This document shows positions 1-8,779 of a DNA stretch of 64,000 nucleotides, piece after piece. The DNA comes from Clostridiales bacterium UBA6114 (GTDB lineage: Bacteria > Bacillota > Clostridia > Oscillospirales > Butyricicoccaceae). The position numbers and the translations under genes were made by a program. The notes under the pieces were generated by a model. That model ran no database searches. It was not told the origin of the DNA and worked only from the letters and a program-made list of their open reading frames with translations. Where the stretch lies: contig DIWE01000037.1 of NCBI GenBank assembly GCA_002423435.1, positions 163,670 to 227,669 on the forward strand, written 5' to 3'. Position 1 is the first letter of the stretch, and each line of letters starts with the position of its first letter.

Positions 1-58
1 TCCATTCGCTGTGAGGTTTTTAATCGTGGATTTGTGCGCGGAGCGAATGGAGGTTACT
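1..58 (+). promoter_or_regulatory. Structured leader copy E0 (5' part outside window), upstream of vorB
   Basis: This is the downstream module of the recurrent leader described at E1, E3 and E6. The 5' arm (1-10, TCCATTCGCT) pairs perfectly with 42-51, directly ahead of the Shine-Dalgarno GGAGG (49-53) of the ATG at 59. A decoy GAGGTTTTT at 13-21 would pair with an AAACCTC arm that lies mostly outside the window. The segment is nearly identical to copy E1 at 14608-14668. The P0/P1 module cannot be seen because the window starts here. Confidence 0.6.
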
Positions 59-1114
59 ATGTCAGAGAAATTTTTGATGAAAGGGAACGAGTCGCTCGCG
101 GAAGCCGCCATCATGGCGGGCTGCCGCCACTTCTTCGGTTACCCGATCACGCCGCAGACCGAGCTTGCGGCATATATGTCCAAAAGGATGCCCAAAGTCG
201 GGGGTACATATCTCCAGGCGGAAAGCGAGATTGCCGCGATCAACATGGTCATCGGCGCGTCCTCGGCGGGGAAGAGGGTCATGACCTCGTCCTCCAGCCC
301 GGGTATTTCCTTAAAAAGCGAGGGGATCTCGTATCTCGCCGGCATGGATCTTCCCGCGCTGATCGTCAACATCCAGCGCGGCGGCCCCGGACTCGGCGGC
401 ATCCAGCCGGCGCAGTCGGATTATTTCCAGGCGACAAGGGCAAACGGCCACGGCGATTTCCATATCCTCGTCTTTTCGCCGAGCACCGTCCAGGAAATGG
501 TCAGCCTGACCTTTGACGCGTTTGACCTCGCCGATCTTTACCGGATGCCCGCGATGATCCTGGGCGACGGAATTCTGGGCCAGATGATGGAGCCGGTCGA
601 GTTCTCCGGCCACGGCCGCACCGATCTTCCTCCGAAGGACTGGGCCGCGACCGGAACGGGCGGCAAACGCAAAAGGAATATCGTAAATTCCCTTTATCTT
701 GAGCCGGATGTGCTGGAGCGCATGAATTTTGCCCGTTTCGAGCGTTACGATACGATCAAGGAAAAGGAGCAAAGATGCGAGGAATATCTCACCGAGGACG
801 CGGACGTGATTGTCGTTGCGTTCGGTGCTTCCTCAAGGATTGCAAAAAACGCGATCCGCGAGGCGCGCGCAAGGGGGATTAAAGCGGGGCTTATCCGCCC
901 GATCACCTTGTGGCCGTTCCCGGAAAAAGCGCTGAAAAACCGCGCGAAAACGGCGAAGGCTTTTATTTCCGCCGAGCTCAGCATGGGCCAGATGATCGAC
1001 GACGTAAAGCTCGCCATCGAATGCAGCCGGCCGGTCAGCCTCGTAAACCGCACTGGCGGAATGGTTTTCTCGCCCGCGGAGATTTTAGCGGGCATAGAGC
1101 GCGCACAGGAATGA
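59..1114 (+). CDS. vorB: 2-oxoacid:ferredoxin oxidoreductase, alpha subunit (VorB/KorA type)
   Basis: This 351-aa protein is the pyrimidine-binding/transketolase-like subunit of a multi-subunit 2-oxoacid:ferredoxin oxidoreductase, which converts a 2-oxoacid plus CoA to acyl-CoA, CO2 and reduced ferredoxin. The N-terminal FGYPITPQTEL and SSSSPGISLKSEG motifs and the QRGGPGLGG stretch are typical of this family. The start at 59 is chosen because GGAGG lies 5 nt upstream; a longer in-frame start at 11 sits inside the leader hairpin. The TPP-binding (1133) and gamma (1882) subunits follow. A small ferredoxin-like subunit is often upstream in such operons and would be outside the window. Substrate preference (branched-chain 2-oxoacid versus 2-oxoglutarate) cannot be settled from sequence; the nearby acyl-CoA synthetase suggests amino-acid fermentation. 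Confidence 0.85.
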   Translation: MSEKFLMKGNESLAEAAIMAGCRHFFGYPITPQTELAAYMSKRMPKVGGTYLQAESEIAAINMVIGASSAGKRVMTSSSSPGISLKSEGISYLAGMDLPALIVNIQRGGPGLGGIQPAQSDYFQATRANGHGDFHILVFSPSTVQEMVSLTFDAFDLADLYRMPAMILGDGILGQMMEPVEFSGHGRTDLPPKDWAATGTGGKRKRNIVNSLYLEPDVLERMNFARFERYDTIKEKEQRCEEYLTEDADVIVVAFGASSRIAKNAIREARARGIKAGLIRPITLWPFPEKALKNRAKTAKAFISAELSMGQMIDDVKLAIECSRPVSLVNRTGGMVFSPAEILAGIERAQE

Positions 1115-1132
1115 AAGGAATGGTCATAAATA

Positions 1133-1881
<749 letters not shown>

Positions 1882-1885
<4 letters not shown>

Positions 1886-2418
1886 GAACGAATCATCAGA
1901 TATTGATTGCCGGCTTCGGCGGGCAGGGAATCCTGTTTTCGGGGAAGTTTTTAGTTTACGCGGGGCTTTTGCAGGATTTCGAGGTGTCGTGGCTTCCTTC
2001 CTACGGCCCTGAAATGCGCGGCGGCACGGCAAACTGCAACGTCATCATCAGCGACGAGCCGGTCGGCTCACCGATCGTCCTGAATCCCACCGAACTGATC
2101 GTGATGAATGCCCCGTCGCTCGACAAGTTCGAAAAAAGCGTGGTTCCGGGCGGAAAAATCTTTATCGACAGCGCGCTGATTCAGCGAAAGACAAACCGTA
2201 CGGATGTCGACGCGTTTTATATCCCGGCGACGCAGCTCGCGCTTGACAACGGGATTCCGAAGCTTGCAAACATGATCATGGTCGGGAAATTCATCAGGGA
2301 AACCGGCATTTGTTCGGACGAGATCATTCAGAAAACCATTGAGAAAAACGTTCCGGCCGGGAAACCGGCGCTCTTGGAGCTCAACAAGAAGGCGCTTGAG
2401 CTGGGACTTAAATTTTAA
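1882..2418 (+). CDS. 2-oxoacid:ferredoxin oxidoreductase, gamma subunit
   Basis: This 178-aa protein has the catalytic/gamma-domain fold of pyruvate/ketoisovalerate oxidoreductases. It begins MRTNHQILIAGFGGQGILF, with the glycine-rich GFGGQG motif, followed by GPEMRGGTANC. The start codon overlaps the stop of the beta subunit by 4 nt, which indicates translational coupling, with GAGGGGAAG as ribosome-binding site. It completes the visible three-subunit set of this ferredoxin-reducing enzyme. Confidence 0.88.
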
Positions 2419-2445
2419 CACTTTGCCATGAAAGGATGAGTGAAG

Positions 2446-2994
2446 ATGTCTGTAGCCAACCGCGAGATCGCCGAACGGCTTCGCGCAATCCGTGAGCTTT
2501 CCGAAATAAGCGCCGAAGACCTCGCGCAAAAGATCGGGATGGATGCCGAGGAGTACAAAAAATACGAATCGGGAGAGGCGGACATTCCCGTCAGTATCCT
2601 TTACGATGTTACAAATATCTTAAAGGTCAGCATGACCGAGCTTCTGACCGGGGGCCCAGCCAAGCTGCATATCTATTCACTCGTCCGGAAAGACCGGGGA
2701 ATCGCGGTAGACCGGAACAAGGAGTACCTCTATCAGAATCTGGCATACAGCTTTTCCGGCCGGAAGATCGAACCGCTGCTTGTCACGGTACCCGTCGCGG
2801 CGGAAGACGAGCCTCTTAATAAACACCCCGGGCATGAATTCCACTACTGCCTGGAAGGGTCCTACAAGATCCAGATCGACAGGCACGTCCTTACGGTAAA
2901 CGAAGGGGATTCCCTCTATTTTGATTCGCATTTTCCCCACGGCATGAAGACGTTCGGGAATAAGCCCGCGAAAATTCTTGTCATTGTAATCTGA
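2446..2994 (+). CDS. XRE-family regulator with C-terminal cupin
   Basis: The protein (about 182 aa) has an N-terminal helix-turn-helix of the XRE/Cro type (about residues 5-60) and a C-terminal cupin (about 110-180) with HPGHEFHYCLEGSYKI and FDSHFPHGMKT carrying the usual histidines and glutamate. Members of this architecture often sense a small carboxylate or amino-acid derivative through the cupin. Its position between the oxidoreductase and the acyl-CoA synthetase suggests local control of that pathway; this is inference. The ATG at 2446 is preferred over GTG 2440 because AAAGGA (2431-2436) is then 9 nt away. Confidence 0.82.
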   Translation: MSVANREIAERLRAIRELSEISAEDLAQKIGMDAEEYKKYESGEADIPVSILYDVTNILKVSMTELLTGGPAKLHIYSLVRKDRGIAVDRNKEYLYQNLAYSFSGRKIEPLLVTVPVAAEDEPLNKHPGHEFHYCLEGSYKIQIDRHVLTVNEGDSLYFDSHFPHGMKTFGNKPAKILVIVI

Positions 2995-3000
2995 GTAACT

Positions 3001-3163
3001 AGGGCCTTGTTTGAAAAATCGGCGTGTTTGGATTTTCTAACGAATTTTATGTCGAGCAAGGCAAATTTCCGCAGGTATAATTTGTTTATGGCAAGGAAAT
3101 TTAACGAAGCCCGGCGAAAAATTCGCTGAAAAGGCGGGCGCGAGGATTTATTAAACAAGACCT
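3001..3163 (+). mobile_element. MITE-like element, 163 bp with terminal inverted repeats
   Basis: The ends AGGGCCTTGTTTGAAAAATC (3001-3020) and GATTTATTAAACAAGACCT (3145-3163) are imperfect inverted repeats of each other. The interior has no convincing coding frame and holds a further AAATTTCC/GGAAATTT inverted pair. It is AT-richer than its neighbours and sits between two genes that look like one operon. A possible CTAG/CTAA target duplication is imperfect. This is a candidate non-autonomous transposon remnant; the parent family is not identified. Confidence 0.6.
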
Positions 3164-3172
3164 AATGGAAAT

Positions 3173-4849
3173 GTGGTGTTGAAGTTGGCTATTATCGACC
3201 GGTTCTGCCGAACGGATTTTACCTCCTACGAGGATTTTTACGATCATTTCTCAATCAATGTCCCTGAAAATTTTAATTTTGCCTTTGACGTTGTCGACGA
3301 AATCGCGGCCGTCCGCCCGGAAAAGCTGGCGCTCGCCTGGTGCGACGACCATGGGGACGAGCGTTTTTTTACCTTTTCCGATTTAAGCTGCTTAAGCAAT
3401 AAAGCGGCAAATTATTTGAAAAGCCTCGGGATCGGGCGGGGCGACGCCGTCATGCTGATCCTGAAACGACGCCATGAGTACTGGTATACGGCCCTTGCCC
3501 TGCATAAGATCGGCGCCGTCTTAATCCCCGCCACCCATCAGCTGACCGTCAAGGATATTGAATACCGCATCAAAGCCGCAAATGTAAAAATGATTCTCTC
3601 CGTAAACGACGACGCAACCTGTCCGTTCATTGCGCAGGCGCAGGAGGAGTGCGCCGGTATTCTGAAAGTCAAGGCGACGCTGGGAGAAAGGGAAGGCTTT
3701 GAAAACTTTACCGAAGGGCTCTTACGCGCCTGCGACCGATTCAGCCGTCCCACGGGGGCCGACGCGGTCAATCCGGACGATACCATGCTGATGTATTTTA
3801 CGTCGGGCACAACCGGAATGCCCAAGATGGTGATCCATGATTTCCGCTATCCGCTGGCGCATATCTTGACCGCAAAATTCTGGCAGGACCTTCGGGATAC
3901 CGATCTGCACCTGACGGTGGCGGAGACGGGCTGGGCGAAATGCTCCTGGGGCAAGATTTACGGGCAGTGGATCTGCGAGGCGGCCATCTTCGTCTACGAT
4001 TACGGGACGAGATTTCATCCTGTGGATCTTTTGCGCCTGATCTCGAAATATAAAATCACGACCTTTTGTGCGCCTCCTACGATTTTCCGGTTTTTTATCA
4101 AGGAGGATCTGTCGCAGTACGATCTTTCGTCCCTGCGCGCGTCGTATATCGCGGGCGAGCCCCTAAACGCCGAGGTGTTCAACCAGTGGTTTAAGGCGAC
4201 CGGCCTTAAAATGCGCGAGGGCTTCGGCCAGACGGAAACCGCCGTATTGGTTGCAACCTTTCCGTGGATTTCGCCGAAGCCGGGCTCGATGGGCCGTCCG
4301 AGCCCGCACTTCAACACGACTCTCTTAGACAGCGAGGGGCGCGTCTGCGAGGCGGGCGAGGAGGGCGAGATCTGCATTGACATGCGAAACGGCCGTCCCG
4401 TCGGTCTGTTCAAGGGATACTACGCCGACCCGGAAAAAACGGCGTCCGTGATGTACGGCGGCTGGTACCACACCGGCGACCTCGCATGGTCGGACGAAGA
4501 CGGCTACTTCTGGTTCATCGGCAGAAACGACGACGTCATCAAAAGCTCCGGCTACCGCATCGGCCCTTTTGAAATCGAAAGCGCGCTGATCGAGCATCCG
4601 GCCGTTTTGGAGACGGCGATCACCGCCGTTCCCGATCCCGTGAGAGGCCAGATCGTCAAGGCGACCATTGTCCTCGCCAAGGGCTTCAGGCCTTCGGACG
4701 CACTCAAAAAAGAGCTCCAGGACCATGTAAAAAGGGTGACCGCGCCCTATAAATATCCGCGGATTATCGAATTTGTGGACGAGCTCCCGAAAACGATCAG
4801 CGGCAAAATCAAACGCGTCGATATCCGACAAAAAGACAGCGGTCAATAG
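3173..4849 (+). CDS. AMP-forming acyl-CoA synthetase (acetyl-CoA synthetase-like)
   Basis: This 558-aa ANL-superfamily enzyme activates a carboxylic acid with ATP and CoA. Visible motifs are the P-loop YFTSGTTGMPKMV, AGEPLN, EGFGQTET, YHTGDLAW, the hinge GYRIGPFEIES and the catalytic-lysine region PKTISGKIKR near the C-terminus. The length and GWAKCSWGKIYGQW stretch resemble medium-chain acyl-CoA synthetases. Together with the upstream 2-oxoacid oxidoreductase it could interconvert branched or aromatic acyl-CoA and free acid. The start is uncertain: the MITE-like element ends 9 bp upstream, GTG 3173 has no strong Shine-Dalgarno sequence, and TTG 3179 or 3185 are alternatives. Confidence 0.85.
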   Translation: MVLKLAIIDRFCRTDFTSYEDFYDHFSINVPENFNFAFDVVDEIAAVRPEKLALAWCDDHGDERFFTFSDLSCLSNKAANYLKSLGIGRGDAVMLILKRRHEYWYTALALHKIGAVLIPATHQLTVKDIEYRIKAANVKMILSVNDDATCPFIAQAQEECAGILKVKATLGEREGFENFTEGLLRACDRFSRPTGADAVNPDDTMLMYFTSGTTGMPKMVIHDFRYPLAHILTAKFWQDLRDTDLHLTVAETGWAKCSWGKIYGQWICEAAIFVYDYGTRFHPVDLLRLISKYKITTFCAPPTIFRFFIKEDLSQYDLSSLRASYIAGEPLNAEVFNQWFKATGLKMREGFGQTETAVLVATFPWISPKPGSMGRPSPHFNTTLLDSEGRVCEAGEEGEICIDMRNGRPVGLFKGYYADPEKTASVMYGGWYHTGDLAWSDEDGYFWFIGRNDDVIKSSGYRIGPFEIESALIEHPAVLETAITAVPDPVRGQIVKATIVLAKGFRPSDALKKELQDHVKRVTAPYKYPRIIEFVDELPKTISGKIKRVDIRQKDSGQ

Positions 4850-4886
4850 ATGATATAAAAGTGAGAAAACGCTTTGCGCGGTTTTG

Positions 4887-4911
4887 GCAGGACGGAACCC
4901 GTCCTGCTTTT
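4887..4911 (+). terminator. Rho-independent terminator after acyl-CoA synthetase
   Basis: GCAGGACGG and CCGTCCTGC form a perfect 9-bp stem with a 3-nt loop, followed by TTTT. It closes the operon that begins upstream of vorB. Confidence 0.8.
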
Positions 4912-4986
4912 ACTGTGTTTCTGATGTCGATTCTAATTGATTTTTGCCATTATTTTTATATTTGCCCATGAAAAAGTATAAAATTC

Positions 4987-5015
4987 TTGAAGTTTCGGCA
5001 TAATTGGTATATACT
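4987..5015 (+). promoter_or_regulatory. Sigma-A-type promoter for carD
   Basis: TTGAAG (4987-4992) and TATACT (5010-5015) are separated by 17 nt, 57 nt ahead of the carD start and downstream of a terminator. Confidence 0.6.
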
Positions 5016-5071
5016 TGAATTACAGATGAATCATTCGCTTTTCTTTTTGGCGTCCAGGAGGCGCAAAAACG

Positions 5072-5548
5072 ATGTATGTGGTCGGCGACAAAATTGTACA
5101 TCCGATGCATGGGGCAGGTGTTGTTGAAGACATTATTGAACAAAAGGTCAACGGTGTTTCCCGTCAGTATTATGTTCTTAAGATGTCCGTAAACAACATG
5201 CTGGTCATGATACCCACTATGTCCTGCGATGAGATCGGCGTCCGCCCGATTGTCAAAAAATCCGAAGCCGATCACGTCATGTCGCTTTTGTCCAGCATCG
5301 AGGTCGATTTAACGCCCAATTGGAACCGCCGCTACCGGGAAAATATGCTCCGGATCAAAAGCGGCGACCTGATGGAAGTGGCGAAGGTCGTAAAAAGCCT
5401 GATTGTCCGTGACCGTGAGCGGGGCCTTTCCACAGGGGAGAGGAAAATGCTGGCCTCGGCGAAACAGATTTTTATTTCCGAGATGGCACTCGCCGCCTCG
5501 TGCACCTATGACGAGGTCGAGGAAATTATAAACAAGTCCGTCTGCTAA
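5072..5548 (+). CDS. carD: CarD/CdnL-family RNA polymerase-binding regulator
   Basis: The 158-aa protein has the N-terminal CarD_TRCF RNA-polymerase-interacting domain (residues 1-60, beginning MYVVGDKIVHPMHGAGVVEDI) and an all-helical C-terminal DNA-contacting domain with the conserved NWNRRYREN region. CarD proteins stabilise RNA polymerase open complexes at many promoters. It is preceded by its own promoter (4987-5015) and GGAGG ribosome-binding site, and followed by a strong terminator, so it appears monocistronic. Adjacency to ispD-ispF is a known arrangement in Firmicutes. Confidence 0.93.
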   Translation: MYVVGDKIVHPMHGAGVVEDIIEQKVNGVSRQYYVLKMSVNNMLVMIPTMSCDEIGVRPIVKKSEADHVMSLLSSIEVDLTPNWNRRYRENMLRIKSGDLMEVAKVVKSLIVRDRERGLSTGERKMLASAKQIFISEMALAASCTYDEVEEIINKSVC

Positions 5549-5566
5549 AACCGATACTGTATTCGA

Positions 5567-5586
5567 AAGCCCGCCGGGGCTTTTTT
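5567..5586 (+). terminator. Rho-independent terminator after carD
   Basis: AAGCCC and GGGCTT form the stem (5567-5582), followed by a run of T to 5586. Confidence 0.8.
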
Positions 5587-5641
5587 CTGTACCCGGGCAC
5601 ATAATTTCCGCACACGTTCATATATATTTTACGGACAAGTA

Positions 5642-5809
5642 TTAAGGAAACACTGATTTAATCCGGACACGGCGGCATTGCGGATCTTTTCAGCCCCCGC
5701 CTCGTTGTCAAAGGCTTAAATATCAACGGATATTCTCGCCTTTTCCGCCTTGCATGGGCGAAAAATCTCTCGCAAATCCACTCGCGCCGGATTAATCAGT
5801 ATTTCCTTA
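5642..5809 (+). mobile_element. MITE-like element, about 168 bp, upstream of ispD
   Basis: TTAAGGAAACACTGATTTAA (from 5642), continuing TCCGG, and the right end CCGGATTAATCAGTATTTCC (5787-5806), continuing TTAA, are inverted repeats of about 24 bp with one insertion and one mismatch. No coding frame is convincing inside. The outer TTAA/TTAA could be a TA target duplication. The element fills most of the 293-bp gap between carD and ispD, so the ispD promoter must lie within it or the genes depend on read-through. Confidence 0.6.
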
Positions 5810-5841
5810 AAATCCGAGGCATTTGTGATTGGAGAAACGCT

Positions 5842-6573
5842 ATGTCGCTGATTGGTAAAATAATAAGCCGGGCGCGGCCCGGATCGCGCCCTCAGGTTTC
5901 GGCCGTCATCCCGGCCGCCGGCAGCTCGAACCGCATGGGCGGAGAAAACAAGCTGCTTTTCGAGCTTCTGGGAACCCCGGTGCTCATACATACTTTACTC
6001 GCTTTTGAAGCGTGCCCGCTGATCTGCGAGATCATCATTGTCGCCCGCGAAGAGGATATCGTGGAATATTCCCACCTCTGCGCGGAATTCGAAATTACAA
6101 AAGTCACCAAAGTGGTAAAGGGCGGGAAAAGCCGGTCGGAATCGGTGCTTTCGGGCCTGATGGAGGTCCGGCCCGGAACAAGGCTCGCCGCCATCCACGA
6201 CGGAGCCCGGCCGCTTGTCACGCCGGAGCTCATCGAAAGGACGATCCTTTGCGCGTCGGAATTTTCCGCCGCGGCGCCCGCCGTCATGCTGAAGGACACC
6301 ATAAAAGAGGTGTCCTCCGACGTCGTTTTGCGCACCGTCGCCCGCGATTCCTTAAGAGCGGTGCAGACCCCGCAGGTGTTCGACCTGGAGCTCATTAAGC
6401 CGGCGCTTACAAACGCGATCCGCGAAAACCGCCCCGTGACCGACGACTGCGAGGTGGTCGAACTAATCGGCATGCCGGTGCACCTGGTCGAGGGCTCCTA
6501 TGAAAACATCAAAATCACGACGCCGGAGGACCTGTCGGTCGCGGAGGCTTTTTTGCTTGCGAGAGAAGAATAA
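5842..6573 (+). CDS. ispD: 2-C-methyl-D-erythritol 4-phosphate cytidylyltransferase
   Basis: The third enzyme of the MEP isoprenoid pathway transfers CMP from CTP to methylerythritol phosphate. The 243-aa protein has the nucleotide-binding VIPAAGSSNRMGGENK motif at about residues 22-37, then AIHDGARPLV, VQTPQVFD and ITTPEDLSVAE, all typical of IspD. About 18 extra residues precede the usual N-terminus (MSLIGKIISRARPGSRPQ), possibly a basic amphipathic extension. The start has GGAG 9 nt upstream. It is followed 18 nt later by ispF, the enzyme acting two steps on. Confidence 0.94.
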   Translation: MSLIGKIISRARPGSRPQVSAVIPAAGSSNRMGGENKLLFELLGTPVLIHTLLAFEACPLICEIIIVAREEDIVEYSHLCAEFEITKVTKVVKGGKSRSESVLSGLMEVRPGTRLAAIHDGARPLVTPELIERTILCASEFSAAAPAVMLKDTIKEVSSDVVLRTVARDSLRAVQTPQVFDLELIKPALTNAIRENRPVTDDCEVVELIGMPVHLVEGSYENIKITTPEDLSVAEAFLLAREE

Positions 6574-6591
6574 AAAGGGGCGAAACATAAA

Positions 6592-7068
6592 ATGCGGATC
6601 GGACACGGATACGACGTGCACAGGCTTACTGAGCATAAGAAGCTGATTTTGGGCGGGGTCGAAATCGAATATCCGAAAGGGCTTCTGGGCCACAGCGACG
6701 CCGACGTGCTGACGCACGCGGTCATCGACGCGCTTTTAGGCGCCGCGTGCATGGGGGATATCGGCGGCCTTTTTCCCGACACCGATATGAAATATAAGGA
6801 TATTTCAAGCCTTGAGCTTTTGAAAAGGACGGGAGAAATCATTAAAAACGCAGGGTATGCGATCGGGAATATCGACGCGACGATAGTTGCCGAACGGCCG
6901 AAGCTCCTACCCTACATCCCGTCCATGCGCCGGAATATTTCCGATACTCTCGGAATCGCGCCCGAGCGTGTGAGTGTCAAGGCGACCACCGAGGAAGGCC
7001 TCGGGTTTTCCGGCAGGGGGGAGGGAATTGCCTCCCACGCGGTCTGCCTGTTGGAAGAACGGGCATAA
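6592..7068 (+). CDS. ispF: 2-C-methyl-D-erythritol 2,4-cyclodiphosphate synthase
   Basis: This 158-aa protein of normal family length forms the cyclic diphosphate of the MEP pathway. The metal ligands are visible in GHGYDVHRL (D8, H10) and the substrate loop in LLGHSDADVLTHA, followed by DIGGLFPDTD and the C-terminal KATTEEGLGFSGRGEG. Start ATG 6592 is preceded by AAAAGGGG. It is co-directional with ispD. A third MEP gene, ispH, is at the far end of the window fused to rpsA. Confidence 0.96.
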   Translation: MRIGHGYDVHRLTEHKKLILGGVEIEYPKGLLGHSDADVLTHAVIDALLGAACMGDIGGLFPDTDMKYKDISSLELLKRTGEIIKNAGYAIGNIDATIVAERPKLLPYIPSMRRNISDTLGIAPERVSVKATTEEGLGFSGRGEGIASHAVCLLEERA

Positions 7069-7141
7069 AACTGTTTGCGCAAAACGAAAAACCGATTATT
7101 GGCGGCCTGCATATACTAAACCGAAGGGAAGTGTTTTTGGT

Positions 7142-7396
7142 ATGTGCGGCTGCCTCATTTTGTTTAAATCGCTGACTCATGCCCAGAGGGCATCTAAACA
7201 CCTTGAAAGGTACGGCATCAGTACGGTGATCAGCCGTCCGCCAAGGGAAATCAACGAAAGCTCCTGCGGATATTCCGTAAAAATCCAGGAGCATTTCTTA
7301 AATAAAGCGCTGGAGCTGCTTAAAGAAATCGAAATTACACAATACAAGGTTTACGTCTGTGCGACGGACGGCACATATAAGGAGCGTGGCAGATGA
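7142..7396 (+). CDS. DUF3343 putative Se/S carrier-like protein
   Basis: This 84-aa protein begins MCGCLILFKSLTHAQRAS, a CGC motif followed by a small alpha/beta fold typical of DUF3343. Family members are proposed sulfur or selenium carriers and occur beside cysteine desulfurase-like enzymes. The stop overlaps the start of the desulfurase at 7393 by 4 nt, which supports a functional pair. ATG 7142 with AAGGGA 12 nt upstream is chosen; a much longer open frame upstream runs through the end of ispF and is not credible. Confidence 0.8.
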   Translation: MCGCLILFKSLTHAQRASKHLERYGISTVISRPPREINESSCGYSVKIQEHFLNKALELLKEIEITQYKVYVCATDGTYKERGR

Positions 7397-8541
7397 TTTA
7401 CTTTGACAACGCGGCAACCACCCTCACAAAGCCGGATAAGGTTTTCAGGGCATGTTACGAAGCGGGGAAAACCGCCGCGAATCCCGGGCGGGGGGCGCAC
7501 CCGCCGTCGGTAAAAGCGGCGGAAATCGTTTATACATGCAGAGAGGAGGCCGCTCATTTTTTTAATCTGGCGGAGCCCGAACGGGTTATTTTTACCTCCA
7601 ACGCGACCCATGCGTTGAATCTTGCGATCAAGGGCGCGCTTTCCGACGGCGGCCATGTGGTCATATCCGGCTACGAGCACAATTCCGTACTTAGACCCGT
7701 CGCAGCGATGTACGACGCAAACATCATTACCTTTTCGGTGGCCGACGCCCCTCTTTACAAGCCGCGCGAAATGGTTGAGGCCATCTCCGCCCGGATCAGC
7801 GAGAAAACCAGATACGTAGTGTTAAACCACGTTTCAAACGTGTTCGGATATATCCTGCCCATCTATGAGGTCGACGCGCTGTGCGCCCAAAAAGGCATCG
7901 GACTCATTATCGACGCGGCGCAGTCGGCGGGGGTTTTGCCCCTCGACGCGAAAAAGTTATCCGCGTGCGAGTATATCTGCATGCCGGGTCATAAAAGCTT
8001 ATTCGGCCCCCAGGGGACCGGCATTTTACTCTGTCTGAAGGACACACTGCATAAAACGCTCGTGGAAGGCGGGACCGGGAGCGTGTCGAACGAAGTCAAA
8101 CAGCCGTCCTTCCTTCCCGACCGTTTTGAAAGCGGGACGCTGAACGTTCCGGGAATTGCCGGGCTTTTGGAGGGAATCCGGTTTGTGAGAAGGCTCGGCA
8201 CCGATGAAATACGGGCGCATGAGGAGGCGCTCGTCCACCACATGTCCGAGGGGCTGTCCGTCATTCCCGATCTCGAGGTGTTTGTATCCAGCAATCAGTC
8301 GATTCAAACCGGCGTTTTGTCCTTTAGGGGCAAGAAAGGCTGTGAGGAAATCGCGGAGTATCTCTCGTCAAACGGGATCTGCGTCCGCACCGGCCTTCAC
8401 TGCGCCCCCCTCGCGCACATGAACGCAAATACCTACGATACGGGTACGGTCCGAATAAGCTTTTCGTATTTTAGTACAAAAAAAGAAATCGAACGGTTCC
8501 TGTATGTGCTCAACCGCTACCAAACTGGAAAAAAGAATTAA
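7393..8541 (+). CDS. Cysteine desulfurase-family aminotransferase class V
   Basis: This 382-aa PLP enzyme opens with MIYFDNAATTLTKPDKV and has the PLP lysine in MPGHKSLFGPQGTG (about residue 200) and a candidate catalytic cysteine in RTGLHCAPLAH (about residue 338). Cysteine desulfurases mobilise sulfur as protein persulfide. This subtype, coupled to a DUF3343 gene, is often associated with selenium or molybdenum-hydroxylase maturation in Firmicutes. No such hydroxylase is visible here. It could equally supply sulfur for Fe-S clusters or thiolation; no iscU or sufU partner is in the window. Confidence 0.85.
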   Translation: MIYFDNAATTLTKPDKVFRACYEAGKTAANPGRGAHPPSVKAAEIVYTCREEAAHFFNLAEPERVIFTSNATHALNLAIKGALSDGGHVVISGYEHNSVLRPVAAMYDANIITFSVADAPLYKPREMVEAISARISEKTRYVVLNHVSNVFGYILPIYEVDALCAQKGIGLIIDAAQSAGVLPLDAKKLSACEYICMPGHKSLFGPQGTGILLCLKDTLHKTLVEGGTGSVSNEVKQPSFLPDRFESGTLNVPGIAGLLEGIRFVRRLGTDEIRAHEEALVHHMSEGLSVIPDLEVFVSSNQSIQTGVLSFRGKKGCEEIAEYLSSNGICVRTGLHCAPLAHMNANTYDTGTVRISFSYFSTKKEIERFLYVLNRYQTGKKN

Positions 8542-8779
8542 CAAAATTTTTAATAGTTTCACTGTTCAAGAACCGCATATTTATGTTATTATAAGTATTA
8601 GCGATTAAAACGCCGGCTTTGCGAATTATTTAGGCGGCAAAAGCCCCATGATTTGCGCGCATTCGTCTTTTTTCAGTCGTTTGAGCGCGGTAACGTTTTT
8701 TCGATGCGATGCGTCCGGTTTTATTCCGTCTGGTCTTACGCGTTGAATAAAACGATATTGAATGATTAAGGTGCGGTTC

